A DNA stretch of 64,000 nucleotides, taken from assembly GCF_036346875.1 (NCBI RefSeq), contig NZ_CP107852.1, forward strand, positions 1,612,001-1,676,000, given 5' to 3'. Of this stretch, positions 7,741 through 14,393 are shown one piece after another. This stretch comes from Nocardia sp. NBC_00508 (GTDB lineage: Bacteria; Actinomycetota; Actinomycetes; Mycobacteriales; Mycobacteriaceae). Under the pieces are notes generated by a model, which worked only from the letters and a program-made list of their open reading frames with translations, was not told where the DNA came from and made no database searches. Both the position numbers and the translations under genes were made by a program. Position 1 is the stretch's first letter; every line of letters begins with the position of its first letter.

Positions 7741-8798
7741 GACGCTTCCTGAGTGAGAAGAAGGTTCGGGCGCCGGGACTTGCGGGCGGCGCGGCCCTGG
7801 TTTCGGCGGGTGAGGAACTGGCTCCATTCCTCGTCGAAGTCGCCGATCGCGAACAGCAACTCGACGGCGGCGAGTTCGCGGGGAAGCCGCTGGTAGGCGG
7901 CGTTGACGGTGTTCATGACGCGCTGGGAACGGCAGAGGTAGAGCAGGCCCATCACGGCCTCGCCCTCGCTGTCGCGTGCGGCGCGGATCGCGCCCGCAAG
8001 CGCGGTGTCCATGTGGACGCGATCTTTGGCGCTCAGCTCGATCTCCAGCGCCCACCAGCCGTGCTGACCGCCGACCTCGCCGAGGAACCGGCCGTCATGC
8101 ACGTGCGGGCGTCCCTTGCGCGGGGTCCGGCTGTCGCTGAACACCACGTGCCCGGACTTCGACTCGGCTGCAGCGACTTCGGCACGGCGGCGCAGCACGC
8201 GCTCGGACACCCACAACTGCGGGTCGGAACCGACCAGCATCACCCGCGCCTGAGCGACGGCGCGGTAGTGGTTGGCGTACATCAGCGGCGGCTTCCAGTC
8301 CTTGGGTCGCCACCCCAGATACCGCTCGGCCACCTCGCGCCTCGGGTACACCCACGCCCGGCCACGCTGCACCGACAGCAGCGGATGCACCATCCGCCGC
8401 TTCAACAGAGCGTCGGCGAGGTCGTAGGCGCTGCTGAGGCTGCTGAAGCTCATGAACTCGGCCAGCACATCGACCTGCATCCCGTGCATGTCGACCAACG
8501 CGGCCAGCGCCGCGTCCTGCTGAGCCGACAGACCCTTACTACCCTGCACAGCCAGCACCCGGCCCAACGACCCATAGGGGATGCCGATCTCGTCGGCGAC
8601 CTCCTGCTTCGTCAGCCCCTGCTCACGCAGCCGCGTAGCCTCACCCAGGCACGACTCGACCTGAGCCAGCGAAATACCCAGCTGCTCGCCGATCCGCCGA
8701 TAGGACACGCCCTGATCACGCAGCCCGCCAACGATCTGGGCACGGTGGCGCCGCTCCAACGCGGTGTAGCGGTCGACGCCCTTCCTCTTGTGGTTCAT
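7737..8798 (-). CDS. HTH protein with replication-relaxation/nuclease-like C-terminal domain
   Basis: The 353-residue product has two N-terminal helix-turn-helix-like segments (about 30-50 and 62-82), a winged-helix-like middle, and a C-terminal domain with HDG at 234-236, an E-x-E pair at 252/254 and Lys258. That spacing resembles replication-relaxation proteins and, more loosely, PD-(D/E)xK nucleases. A DNA-recognition role for element transfer or replication, upstream of and coupled to the translocase gene, is a reasonable inference. The nuclease idea needs structural support. The start overlaps the previous gene by 4 bp. Confidence 0.6.
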   Translation of the reverse strand: MNHKRKGVDRYTALERRHRAQIVGGLRDQGVSYRRIGEQLGISLAQVESCLGEATRLREQGLTKQEVADEIGIPYGSLGRVLAVQGSKGLSAQQDAALAALVDMHGMQVDVLAEFMSFSSLSSAYDLADALLKRRMVHPLLSVQRGRAWVYPRREVAERYLGWRPKDWKPPLMYANHYRAVAQARVMLVGSDPQLWVSERVLRRRAEVAAAESKSGHVVFSDSRTPRKGRPHVHDGRFLGEVGGQHGWWALEIELSAKDRVHMDTALAGAIRAARDSEGEAVMGLLYLCRSQRVMNTVNAAYQRLPRELAAVELLFAIGDFDEEWSQFLTRRNQGRAARKSRRPNLLLTQEAS

Positions 8799-9208
8799 CG
8801 GGTTCGCTCCCTTCCCTGCCGCGAACTGCGGCTGTGACCGGCCGCGCCGCGGCGCTCAGCGATATCGGTGCGGGCCTGCGCGATGAACTCGCGCATCTCC
8901 GTCGCGTCCACCCCTCGCCGCTCCGCGGCCATCGCCGAGCGCGTCCACCGCGCCAGCTGCAATGCCTCCAGCTGCGCTTCGGTCGAGACTCGTTTCGGCA
9001 CGGCCGATTCCGCGTCGTACAGGTGTGCCTTCAGCGGCCCTCGCGACCCACCCCGCGCCCGCAGCACCTGCGCCTCGTACTCACCACTCGGACTCTTGCC
9101 CTCCCGCGCGAGCTGGCGACGGGTCCGCAAATGCTGCGGCGCCAAACCCCACGGCCAGGTCGGAATACCGAACCGGCGGCCGTCTGGATCATGAAAACGG
9201 CTGCTCAT
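8795..9208 (-). CDS. Conserved-type AICE small protein, 137 aa
   Basis: This soluble, basic protein opens with MSSRFHDPDGRRFGIPTWPW, followed by a segment with LRTRRQLAREGKSP that resembles the Arg-rich motif often seen in small AICE proteins near the excisionase. The C-terminal half is helical and charged. Four-base ATGA overlaps exist with both neighbours. The function is unknown; position suggests transfer or maintenance. Confidence 0.65.
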   Translation of the reverse strand: MSSRFHDPDGRRFGIPTWPWGLAPQHLRTRRQLAREGKSPSGEYEAQVLRARGGSRGPLKAHLYDAESAVPKRVSTEAQLEALQLARWTRSAMAAERRGVDATEMREFIAQARTDIAERRGAAGHSRSSRQGRERTR

Positions 9209-9531
9209 CGCGACCGCCCCGGACGCTGCGCACGCCGCTGCTCGGCATCCCGTTCGGCGACACGGGCTCGGATCTGGGCCGCCACCTCCGGGCCGTGCCG
9301 GTAATCCAGCAGCCGATCCCAGACCGCGCGTTGCTCGGCATGGACCTGCTTGATCGCGTCGGTCTGTGCGATGCGCGACCTCTCGAACGCGATGCCGGTC
9401 CAGTCCTTCGCCCGCGAAGACTCGACAGCGCCGTCGAGCATGTCGCTCAACACGCCAAGAGCGGTGTCCAGGCGCTGGAACTCCGTCTCCAACTCCGCGT
9501 GCTCGCGGCGACGCTCGTTCTCAGTGCTCAT
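9205..9531 (-). CDS. Small helical AICE protein, 108 aa
   Basis: The start is ATG 9531 (MSTENERRREHAELE), overlapping the upstream stop by 4 bp. Nearly the whole protein is charged helix, probably a dimeric coiled coil, ending in an Arg-rich tail. There are no motifs, cysteines or membrane segments. It is part of the coupled chain from the excisionase to the translocase. Function unknown. Confidence 0.62.
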   Translation of the reverse strand: MSTENERRREHAELETEFQRLDTALGVLSDMLDGAVESSRAKDWTGIAFERSRIAQTDAIKQVHAEQRAVWDRLLDYRHGPEVAAQIRARVAERDAEQRRAQRPGRSR

Positions 9532-9872
9532 CGCGTCACCACCTGCGACGGCAGCTGCGAACGAGGCACACACGACCCAGCCGGTTCCGGCGGAACCCCC
9601 GCGTTCAGCGGGCGGCAGATGTTCGGCGACGGCACATAGTCCTGCTGATCGATCCACGCCGCCGTGCACCCGCCCATCCCGATGAGCAGCAGCACACAGA
9701 ACGCAGCCAGCCGCACCATCGGCGGCAACAGCCCCAGCGGCGCGAACACCGCACTGGTCCCGGTGAACTCCGGACCAGCCATCGAATGCAACGGGTTATG
9801 ACCACCACGGCGGTCGAAATGCGTGACCGTGTAACCCTGAACAGGCGGGTCCTGCCGCCACGGCGCGCTCAT
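9528..9872 (-). CDS. Small AICE membrane protein with Cys-containing C-terminus
   Basis: The 114-residue product is taken from ATG 9872 (MSAPWRQDPP), which overlaps the stop of the 49-aa gene; an upstream in-frame ATG at 9887 is less likely. A strong hydrophobic stretch at about residues 47-72 (LGLLPPMVRLAAFCVLLLIG) is followed by a Pro/Cys-containing tail that would be outside the membrane if the N-terminus is cytoplasmic. No family recognised. Confidence 0.58.
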   Translation of the reverse strand: MSAPWRQDPPVQGYTVTHFDRRGGHNPLHSMAGPEFTGTSAVFAPLGLLPPMVRLAAFCVLLLIGMGGCTAAWIDQQDYVPSPNICRPLNAGVPPEPAGSCVPRSQLPSQVVTR

Positions 9873-10018
9873 CGCCGGACCTTCCATCGCCTCGACGACC
9901 GCCAGAACGCGATCGCGCCCAGCAGCATCACCGTGAACCCGACAACCTCAGGCGCAGTCAGCACGAGGTAGCCGACCGCGATGGCGGCGACCGCAAGAAT
10001 GAACGTCCGCGCCCGCAT
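9869..10018 (-). CDS. Tiny AICE membrane protein, 49 aa
   Basis: This short reading starts at ATG 10018 (MRARTFILAV) and ends at 9869. Both ends overlap neighbours by ATGA, the same arrangement as the rest of the operon, which is the main evidence that it is real. It is almost entirely two hydrophobic segments (ILAVAAIAVGYLVL and VVGFTVMLLGAIAFW) and ends in a basic RRSSRRWKVRR-like tail (residues reordered by the helix end). Function unknown. Confidence 0.6.
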   Translation of the reverse strand: MRARTFILAVAAIAVGYLVLTAPEVVGFTVMLLGAIAFWRSSRRWKVRR

Positions 10019-10290
10019 CAGCACTCACCGCCCTTGCGGCTACGACCGCGACGGCGGCGGACCTGCGCAGACTTCAACGCGAGCCGCGTGTAATGAGCCT
10101 TCCGAGCCTGATCAGCGCGGTAGGCACGCTCCTCCGGGCTCAACAGCCCATCCGGGTCGACAATGCGGTCGAACTTGCTTGTCATCGCCGCCCGCGCCTT
10201 CGCAGTGCGCGCCGCGCGATCGGAAGTCTTCGCCCAGGACTCGTGCGCGGCGATCCGCGCCTGCAATGTCCGCTCGACGGGGGTGCTCAT
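10018..10290 (-). CDS. Small basic AICE protein, 90 aa
   Basis: This helical, Arg/Ala-rich protein (MSTPVERTLQARIAAHESWA) has a DPDGLLSPEERAYRADQARK segment and a very basic C-terminal tail. Small proteins of this kind are often found just after the excisionase in actinomycete elements, but a function is not established. It overlaps neighbours by 4 bp on both sides. Nucleic-acid binding is plausible from charge alone. Confidence 0.65.
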   Translation of the reverse strand: MSTPVERTLQARIAAHESWAKTSDRAARTAKARAAMTSKFDRIVDPDGLLSPEERAYRADQARKAHYTRLALKSAQVRRRRGRSRKGGEC

Positions 10291-10499
10291 GCCACACCGC
10301 CGTTGATGACGGTCGCGGCGGGCCGAATCAGCGCCAGCAGCTCGTCACGCTCGACCCGCAGCAGGCGTCCGTTCACCCTGAATCCGTTGAGATCACCGGC
10401 CGCGATCCAGTTTCGAATCGTCTTCGTGTCGACGTCGACGAGCGCCGCCGCGGTCCTGAGGCTGATCAGATTCCGGGCCTCAGTAGAAGCCTTGTCCAT
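10287..10499 (-). CDS. xis: Excisionase-like HTH protein (Xis)
   Basis: The 70-residue product starts at ATG 10499 (MDKASTEARN), supported by AAGGAG about 10 bases upstream; the longer reading from 10574 lacks this. It holds a MerR/excisionase-type helix-turn-helix: ISLRTAAALVDVDTKTIRNW followed by a beta-wing (GFRVNGRLLRVERDEL). Such proteins bind next to att sites and direct the integrase to excise the element. It is first in the leftward operon, so excision is tied to transcription of the transfer genes. Symbol assigned by type, not by orthology. Confidence 0.8.
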   Translation of the reverse strand: MDKASTEARNLISLRTAAALVDVDTKTIRNWIAAGDLNGFRVNGRLLRVERDELLALIRPAATVINGGVA

Positions 10500-10649
10500 C
10501 AATGCCCGCTCCTTCGGAAAGTGGGAAATACGTTGCAGTTCCCTACTTTTCGCCGAAATTTCGGGCGTAAGCACCGCATAGATGGACTTGTCCAGACGTC
10601 TCAGGTACCGTTGAAGAAGTCCCTAGACGTCCCTGAAATTGGAGGCGAA
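10500..10649. promoter_or_regulatory. Divergent control region between xis operon and XRE regulator
   Basis: This 150-bp gap separates the leftward xis operon and the rightward regulator gene. It contains a perfect 12-bp palindrome CCGAAATTTCGG at 10553-10564 and two copies of AGACGTC (10594-10600 and 10625-10631), 31 bp apart, the second close to the regulator start. GGAGG at 10641 precedes the regulator ATG. These are natural operator candidates for the XRE protein, acting on both directions. Promoter boxes could not be assigned. Confidence 0.5.
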
Positions 10650-11390
10650 ATGGCGAACGAACGCCTTCGCAATGCGATGCAGCAGGCTGGCCTCGACATC
10701 CCGGACGTCGCGGACAAGGCCGGTGTGGAGCCAAAGACCGTCGAACGGTGGATCACGAAGGGCCGCGTGCCCTACCCGAAGCACCGGCATGCCGTCGCCG
10801 CGCTAGTCGGAGAAACCGAGAACTACTTGTGGCCGGACGCTCTCGCGCCAGAACGGAAGGTCGAGGTTGCACAATCAGAAGTCCTGACGGTCTACCCACA
10901 CCGCAGTGCAATTCCAAGCGACCTGTGGAAGCGGCTGCTGTCGAGCACGAGCGAACAACTCGACGTCCTCGTGCTCGCGGGCTTGTTCCTTGCCGAGGAG
11001 CCCGAATTCACACGAACCCTTCGCAAGAAGACACGCGACGGGCTCAAGGTTCGACTGCTGTTCGGTCGCCCGACCGCAGCGGAAGCCGACAAGCGGAGCG
11101 CCGAGGAACGTCTGGCGGCAGGCACCGTGCCCTCGCGTATCAACAACGCACTCGCACTGATCGAGCCGCTGGCCGAGATCGACGGCGTCGAACTTCGATA
11201 CCACGACACGACGCTCTACAACTCGGTGTTCCGATTCGACAACGAGATGATCGTCAACATGCACGTCTACGGGCTGCCGGGTGCGCACGCCCCCGCGCTT
11301 TATCTGCGCCAGTTGCCCGCTGGCGACATGTTCGAGACGTATATGACCAGCTTCGAGCACGTATGGTCGAACGCGACCCCCGAAAGGTGA
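10650..11390 (+). CDS. XRE-family regulator with DUF5919-type C-terminal domain
   Basis: The 246-residue protein has an N-terminal XRE helix-turn-helix (about 5-55; DVADKAGVEPKTVERWI) and a C-terminal domain (about 85-240) with RVRLLFG-like, NALALIEPL, DTTLYNSVFRFD and MHVYG segments, matching the DUF5919 layout seen in many actinomycete regulators. It is encoded 6 bp upstream of a Nudix gene and divergent from the transfer operon. In AICEs such pairs sit at the regulatory core. A repressor or activator of excision/transfer is inferred; the ligand of the C-terminal domain is not known. Confidence 0.78.
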   Translation: MANERLRNAMQQAGLDIPDVADKAGVEPKTVERWITKGRVPYPKHRHAVAALVGETENYLWPDALAPERKVEVAQSEVLTVYPHRSAIPSDLWKRLLSSTSEQLDVLVLAGLFLAEEPEFTRTLRKKTRDGLKVRLLFGRPTAAEADKRSAEERLAAGTVPSRINNALALIEPLAEIDGVELRYHDTTLYNSVFRFDNEMIVNMHVYGLPGAHAPALYLRQLPAGDMFETYMTSFEHVWSNATPER

Positions 11391-11396
11391 TCGTTC

Positions 11397-11867
11397 ATGG
11401 CCCGGACCGACTATTTCCACGACCCCGACGCGCCCACGCCGAACAGCATCAAGGTCGCCGTTAGTGCCCTTGTGCGCGATTCACAGGGGAGAATCCTGAT
11501 GATCCACCGCACCGACAACGATCACTATTCGATCCCTGGGGGTGGACTGGAGGCGGGCGAAACGGTCACACAGGCGCTCATACGAGAGGTCAAAGAGGAA
11601 ACCGGGATAGACGTCCAGGTGACCGACCTCGTCGGAATATTCTCGAATCCAGACCACGTCATCGCATACGACGATGGCGAAGTGCGGCAAGAGTTCTCCA
11701 TCTGCTTCCACGCCGACCCAATCGGCGGTGAACTCCGAACTAGTTCGGAGTCGAAGGAAGTCAGATGGGTTGCACCGAGCGATATTTCATCTCTGGATGT
11801 CCATCCCTCGATTGCCCTTCGGATAGATCGGGGTCTGAATTCCTCAGCAGGGCCGTATTACACGTGA
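11397..11867 (+). CDS. Nudix hydrolase (Pif-like)
   Basis: The 156-residue protein has a full Nudix box at residues 49-71 (G-x5-E-x7-REVKEETG), so hydrolysis of a nucleoside diphosphate derivative is likely. In pSAM2, the immunity factor Pif carries a Nudix motif and blocks redundant transfer between element-bearing cells; position beside the regulator gives this gene the same possible role. Substrate cannot be read from sequence. It forms a two-gene operon with the XRE regulator (6-bp gap) and converges with the HD gene. Confidence 0.82.
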   Translation: MARTDYFHDPDAPTPNSIKVAVSALVRDSQGRILMIHRTDNDHYSIPGGGLEAGETVTQALIREVKEETGIDVQVTDLVGIFSNPDHVIAYDDGEVRQEFSICFHADPIGGELRTSSESKEVRWVAPSDISSLDVHPSIALRIDRGLNSSAGPYYT

Positions 11868-11884
11868 CAGCCCACGAGAGTCGA

Positions 11885-12415
11885 CTACTCACGCAGTAGC
11901 TTCTCGGTACGGTCAACTGCTTCGATCAGCTCGGGTGCTGCCTCCGCCAATGACCTGGATACGACATGGGCCGGGCCGTACCGCTCGCGGACCTCGGCGA
12001 TGCGACCGAGCACATCCGTCGTCTCACCGGTTGGGGTCGTCGTTATATCCGCCCACCACAGCGCGTCGCGCAGCGCTGTCTGCTCATCCGGCCAGTCGAT
12101 CGCGAGATGACGGTTTCGCGCCTCTATACGGGCACACGAATGGTTGGCGACCAGAGCGCACAGACGCTCTGACACACCCTCACGCCGCAGAAACTCGGCA
12201 CCATCAACCGGGTGGAATCCCGTTCTACGGATCGATGGTGCATAGCCGATGTCGTGCAGCCACGCCGCAGCCAGCAATAGATCGGAATCGTCAACCACGT
12301 CGACGGCCTGCTGAGCATGCCGAGCGACGCCTTGGACGTGCTGCCACCGCCGAGACATGCCGACAAGATTGTCCCGCGCCAGCTGCGCAGCCCACGCAAC
12401 GAAGTCATCGGTCAT
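11885..12415 (-). CDS. HD-domain phosphohydrolase
   Basis: The 176-residue product is taken from MTDDF at 12415; an in-frame start at 12442 is possible. The H ... HD pattern (His26, then His54-Asp55 in AAAWLHDIGYAP), followed by GFHPVDGAEFL and NHSCAR, marks an HD-superfamily metal-dependent phosphohydrolase, often acting on nucleotides. It lies 69 bp downstream of the integrase on the same strand and faces the Nudix gene. It is cargo or a regulatory function of the element; substrate unknown. Confidence 0.8.
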   Translation of the reverse strand: MTDDFVAWAAQLARDNLVGMSRRWQHVQGVARHAQQAVDVVDDSDLLLAAAWLHDIGYAPSIRRTGFHPVDGAEFLRREGVSERLCALVANHSCARIEARNRHLAIDWPDEQTALRDALWWADITTTPTGETTDVLGRIAEVRERYGPAHVVSRSLAEAAPELIEAVDRTEKLLRE

Positions 12416-12484
12416 ACAGCCAACCGTAACGTCTTGCTGCATGGCCTGATGTTGCCCCCGGGAGCTGCACCAGGGGGAGCCGTC

Positions 12485-13417
12485 CTACAGTTTGTCGCCC
12501 AACCGCGCCCGACGGTGCGCTGCTTTCGCTCGACTGTCCGCGACCGCGGCGCCGTAGCGAGACAGCATCTGACGCGACCGCCATCCGGCGAGCATCATGA
12601 GGTCCTGCTCCTGGCCACCACTGTCGAGCCAGGTATGCGCGAAGAAGTGCCGGAGCTGATGAGGATGCAGGCGTTCGATGCCGGCCGCGTCGCATCGACG
12701 CTCGAGCATCTGGCGAATACCAGAGTCGGTCATCACTCCGCGGTAGCCGAGCCAGAGAGCCGGATTGTCGTTCTTCGCTCCCGAATGCTTCGCACGCACC
12801 CGGAGATACCTCCGCAGCGCCGTTCGAGTCTTGTCGCCGAACGGACACGTCCGCGGTCGGCCACCCTTGCCGATCACCAGCACTGTGTTTTCGTTGAAGT
12901 CGAGCGAGTCCACCTCGAGCGGTGCGAGTTCGCCGCACCGCATCCCGGTGTCGGCGAACAACCGGATGATGGCGTTGTCGCGTCGGTCGGCGAAATCGGT
13001 GCCATCGCACTCTGCGAGAAGAGCTTTCACCGCGTCCATGCTCGGCACAGGCACCTGCTGATCGGGGACCGCAGGCGGGCTCATCTTGTCGAACGGATTC
13101 GCGTCGATGATCTCTTCGGCCGCGAGGTACTTGAAGAACTGTTGCAGCGATCGGTACTGGCCGCGTGCGTACTCCGGCGACAGCGGCTCACCGCTGCGCC
13201 GATTGGGCCGCGTCAGCAGATCCTCGATGTAGCCGCCGATGTGGGCGCGGGTGATGTCCGGCGCCGTTGTAGGCAGCTCGCGCTCCTCGAGGTAGGCCGC
13301 GAAGTACCTGATCCGGGTGAGGTAGCCGTCGATGGTCTGCTTGCTCCGGTTCTTGCGACGCAGCTCCGTCGCGAAGTCCTCCGCAAGCTCTCGGATGTCG
13401 TCCAGATCCAGCCCCAT
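12485..13417 (-). CDS. int: Tyrosine recombinase (AICE integrase)
   Basis: The 310-residue integrase has an N-terminal SAM-like arm-binding domain (about 10-110) and a catalytic domain with Arg160 (TGMRCGEL), Lys184 (GKGGRPR), HPHQLRH (His253, Arg256), Trp279 in the His/Trp position and the nucleophile Tyr288 (RQMLSRYG). All catalytic residues are present, so it should be active. It is compact and XerD-like. The gene reads away from the tRNA, whose 3' end lies 98 bp from its start, the usual arrangement for an element integrated in a tRNA. Confidence 0.92.
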   Translation of the reverse strand: MGLDLDDIRELAEDFATELRRKNRSKQTIDGYLTRIRYFAAYLEERELPTTAPDITRAHIGGYIEDLLTRPNRRSGEPLSPEYARGQYRSLQQFFKYLAAEEIIDANPFDKMSPPAVPDQQVPVPSMDAVKALLAECDGTDFADRRDNAIIRLFADTGMRCGELAPLEVDSLDFNENTVLVIGKGGRPRTCPFGDKTRTALRRYLRVRAKHSGAKNDNPALWLGYRGVMTDSGIRQMLERRCDAAGIERLHPHQLRHFFAHTWLDSGGQEQDLMMLAGWRSRQMLSRYGAAVADSRAKAAHRRARLGDKL

Positions 13418-13514
13418 GTCCGGATTCTACCGGCAAAATACATTGCTGTCGGAGCACTGTTCTGGATCAACTCGGCTGTCGATTTCAGAGTTTCCGCAGC
13501 TCAGAGGCCGTTTG

Positions 13515-13560
13515 TGGGGCGGGCGGGGCTCGAACCCGCGACCAATGGATTATGAGTCCA
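13515..13560. other. Probable attachment site (3' half of tRNA gene)
   Basis: The integrase-proximal end of the element coincides with the 3' half of the tRNA gene (T-arm, 3' acceptor strand and anticodon stem). AICE integrases use such identity segments as attB and leave the tRNA intact. The exact crossover and the second copy (beyond the left edge) cannot be seen, so the limits are approximate. Confidence 0.55.
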
Positions 13561-13588
13561 CGGCTCTAACCGACTGAGCTACCGCCCC
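13515..13588 (-). tRNA. tRNA with CAU anticodon (Met elongator or Ile2)
   Basis: On the minus strand the 74-nt sequence starts GGGGCGGTAGCTCAGTCGG and folds as a complete cloverleaf: 7-bp acceptor GGGGCGG/CCGCCCC, anticodon loop CTCATAA (CAT), and T-arm GCGGGTTCGAGCCCCGC. The discriminator is A; CCA is not encoded. CAU can be elongator Met or the lysidine-modified Ile2; it is not an initiator, as it lacks the three G:C pairs below the anticodon. Identity between Met and Ile2 was not resolved. Confidence 0.93.
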
Positions 13589-13701
13589 GTGCCGCGGGAA
13601 TCCGCGATGCGTTGGGGATGCTACCGGGTCGGGCGGGTTGGGGACCAGTCGGATGGCGGTGGCTTAGGGTGGGGTGTCGGAAACTTACTGGAGGGTCAGG
13701 T

Positions 13702-14133
13702 ATGGCCGGTCTGTTCACGAAGATATTGACGGCGCATCAGTGGGTGTACGAGAACAGCGGCGGGCTGGTGGGGCATCGGCTGCTGCTGGGGAATCCGACG
13801 TTACTGCTGCGGACCGTCGGACGTAAGAGCGGCAAGGAGCGGACCTCGGCGCTGACGTACGCGCGCGACGGCGAGGACTATTTGGTGACGGCGTCCAACG
13901 GCGGATCGCCGCGGCCGCCGGGATGGCTGGCGAATCTGAAGGCGCGGCCGGAGTGTGAGATCCAGGTGGGGCGACGGAAACTGACGGTGCGGGCGCGGCC
14001 GGCATTGCCGGACGATCCCGATTACGCCCGGCGTTGGGCGATCGTCGACAAGGTGAATCAGGGTCGCTACAGCGCCTATCAAAAGCTGACGAAGCGGCCC
14101 ATCGCGGTGGTGGTGCTGACCCCGGCCGGTTGA
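13702..14133 (+). CDS. Deazaflavin (F420)-dependent nitroreductase family protein
   Basis: The 143-residue protein begins after a GGAGGGTCAGGT ribosome-binding site. TVGRKSGKERTSALTY and SNGGSPRPPGWLANLKARPE are hallmarks of the DUF385/Ddn family of F420H2-dependent reductases, which form split beta-barrels and reduce quinones or nitro compounds at the membrane. Length agrees with the family. It is the first host gene after the element. Physiological substrate unknown. Confidence 0.85.
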   Translation: MAGLFTKILTAHQWVYENSGGLVGHRLLLGNPTLLLRTVGRKSGKERTSALTYARDGEDYLVTASNGGSPRPPGWLANLKARPECEIQVGRRKLTVRARPALPDDPDYARRWAIVDKVNQGRYSAYQKLTKRPIAVVVLTPAG

Positions 14134-14140
14134 CCCGGGG

Positions 14141-14173
14141 CGACCGACCCCGTCGGTTCAGCGGGGTCGGTCG
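14141..14173. terminator. Hairpin between convergent genes
   Basis: CGACCGACCCCG and its exact complement CGGGGTCGGTCG form a 12-bp stem with a 9-nt loop between the end of the F420 reductase gene and the end of the 56-aa gene, overlapping the latter's last codons. There is no clear T run, so it would act as a GC-rich, bidirectional terminator. Confidence 0.6.
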
Positions 14174-14328
14174 TTGCGGTAATCCTCGTCCCAGTCGTCC
14201 TCGTAGTCTTCGTTGTCGTCGCGGTCCCATGCCTCGGCTTCTTTCGGCGGCCGACTGGCAAAGTGCACGACTGCGACGACGAAGCCGAGCACCACGATGA
14301 CGATACCGACGATGAGCAGAGTTTCCAC
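14158..14328 (-). CDS. Small single-pass membrane protein with acidic tail, 56 aa
   Basis: The gene starts at GTG 14328. Residues 3-25 form one hydrophobic segment (ETLLIVGIVIVVLGFVVAVV), followed by a short basic-proline hinge and a tail very rich in Asp, Glu, Tyr and Trp (DDNEDYEDDWDED). The hydrophobic/acidic composition is sharply organised, which argues against a chance reading; the other frames here give low-complexity Thr/Arg strings. Function unknown. Confidence 0.6.
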   Translation of the reverse strand: METLLIVGIVIVVLGFVVAVVHFASRPPKEAEAWDRDDNEDYEDDWDEDYRNDRPR

Positions 14329-14393
14329 CCCGGCACCCTAGCGCCGTCGCCGGTCCTGCGCACTACCTCAATTGTCCAGATTGGGAGGATTGT

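Larger units (their letters stand above)
1..13560. mobile_element. AICE (integrative and conjugative element), right-hand part
   Basis: The block holds a tyrosine integrase next to a tRNA gene, an excisionase-like gene, an FtsK/TraB-type translocase, a DUF2637/Spd-like membrane protein and a primase-like protein. This is the set expected of actinomycete elements of the pSAM2 type, which move as double-stranded DNA through a single FtsK-like pump. No type IV secretion genes are seen. The integrase-proximal end lies at the tRNA 3' end; the other end lies left of the window. The right boundary is inferred from the tRNA, because the second att copy is not visible. A replication initiator of the RepSA kind was not recognised. 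Confidence 0.87.

Noticed and set aside
14079..14363. 94-codon leftward reading over the 56-aa gene
   Set aside because: Thr/Arg low-complexity; the overlapping frame gives a membrane segment and acidic tail with sharp organisation.
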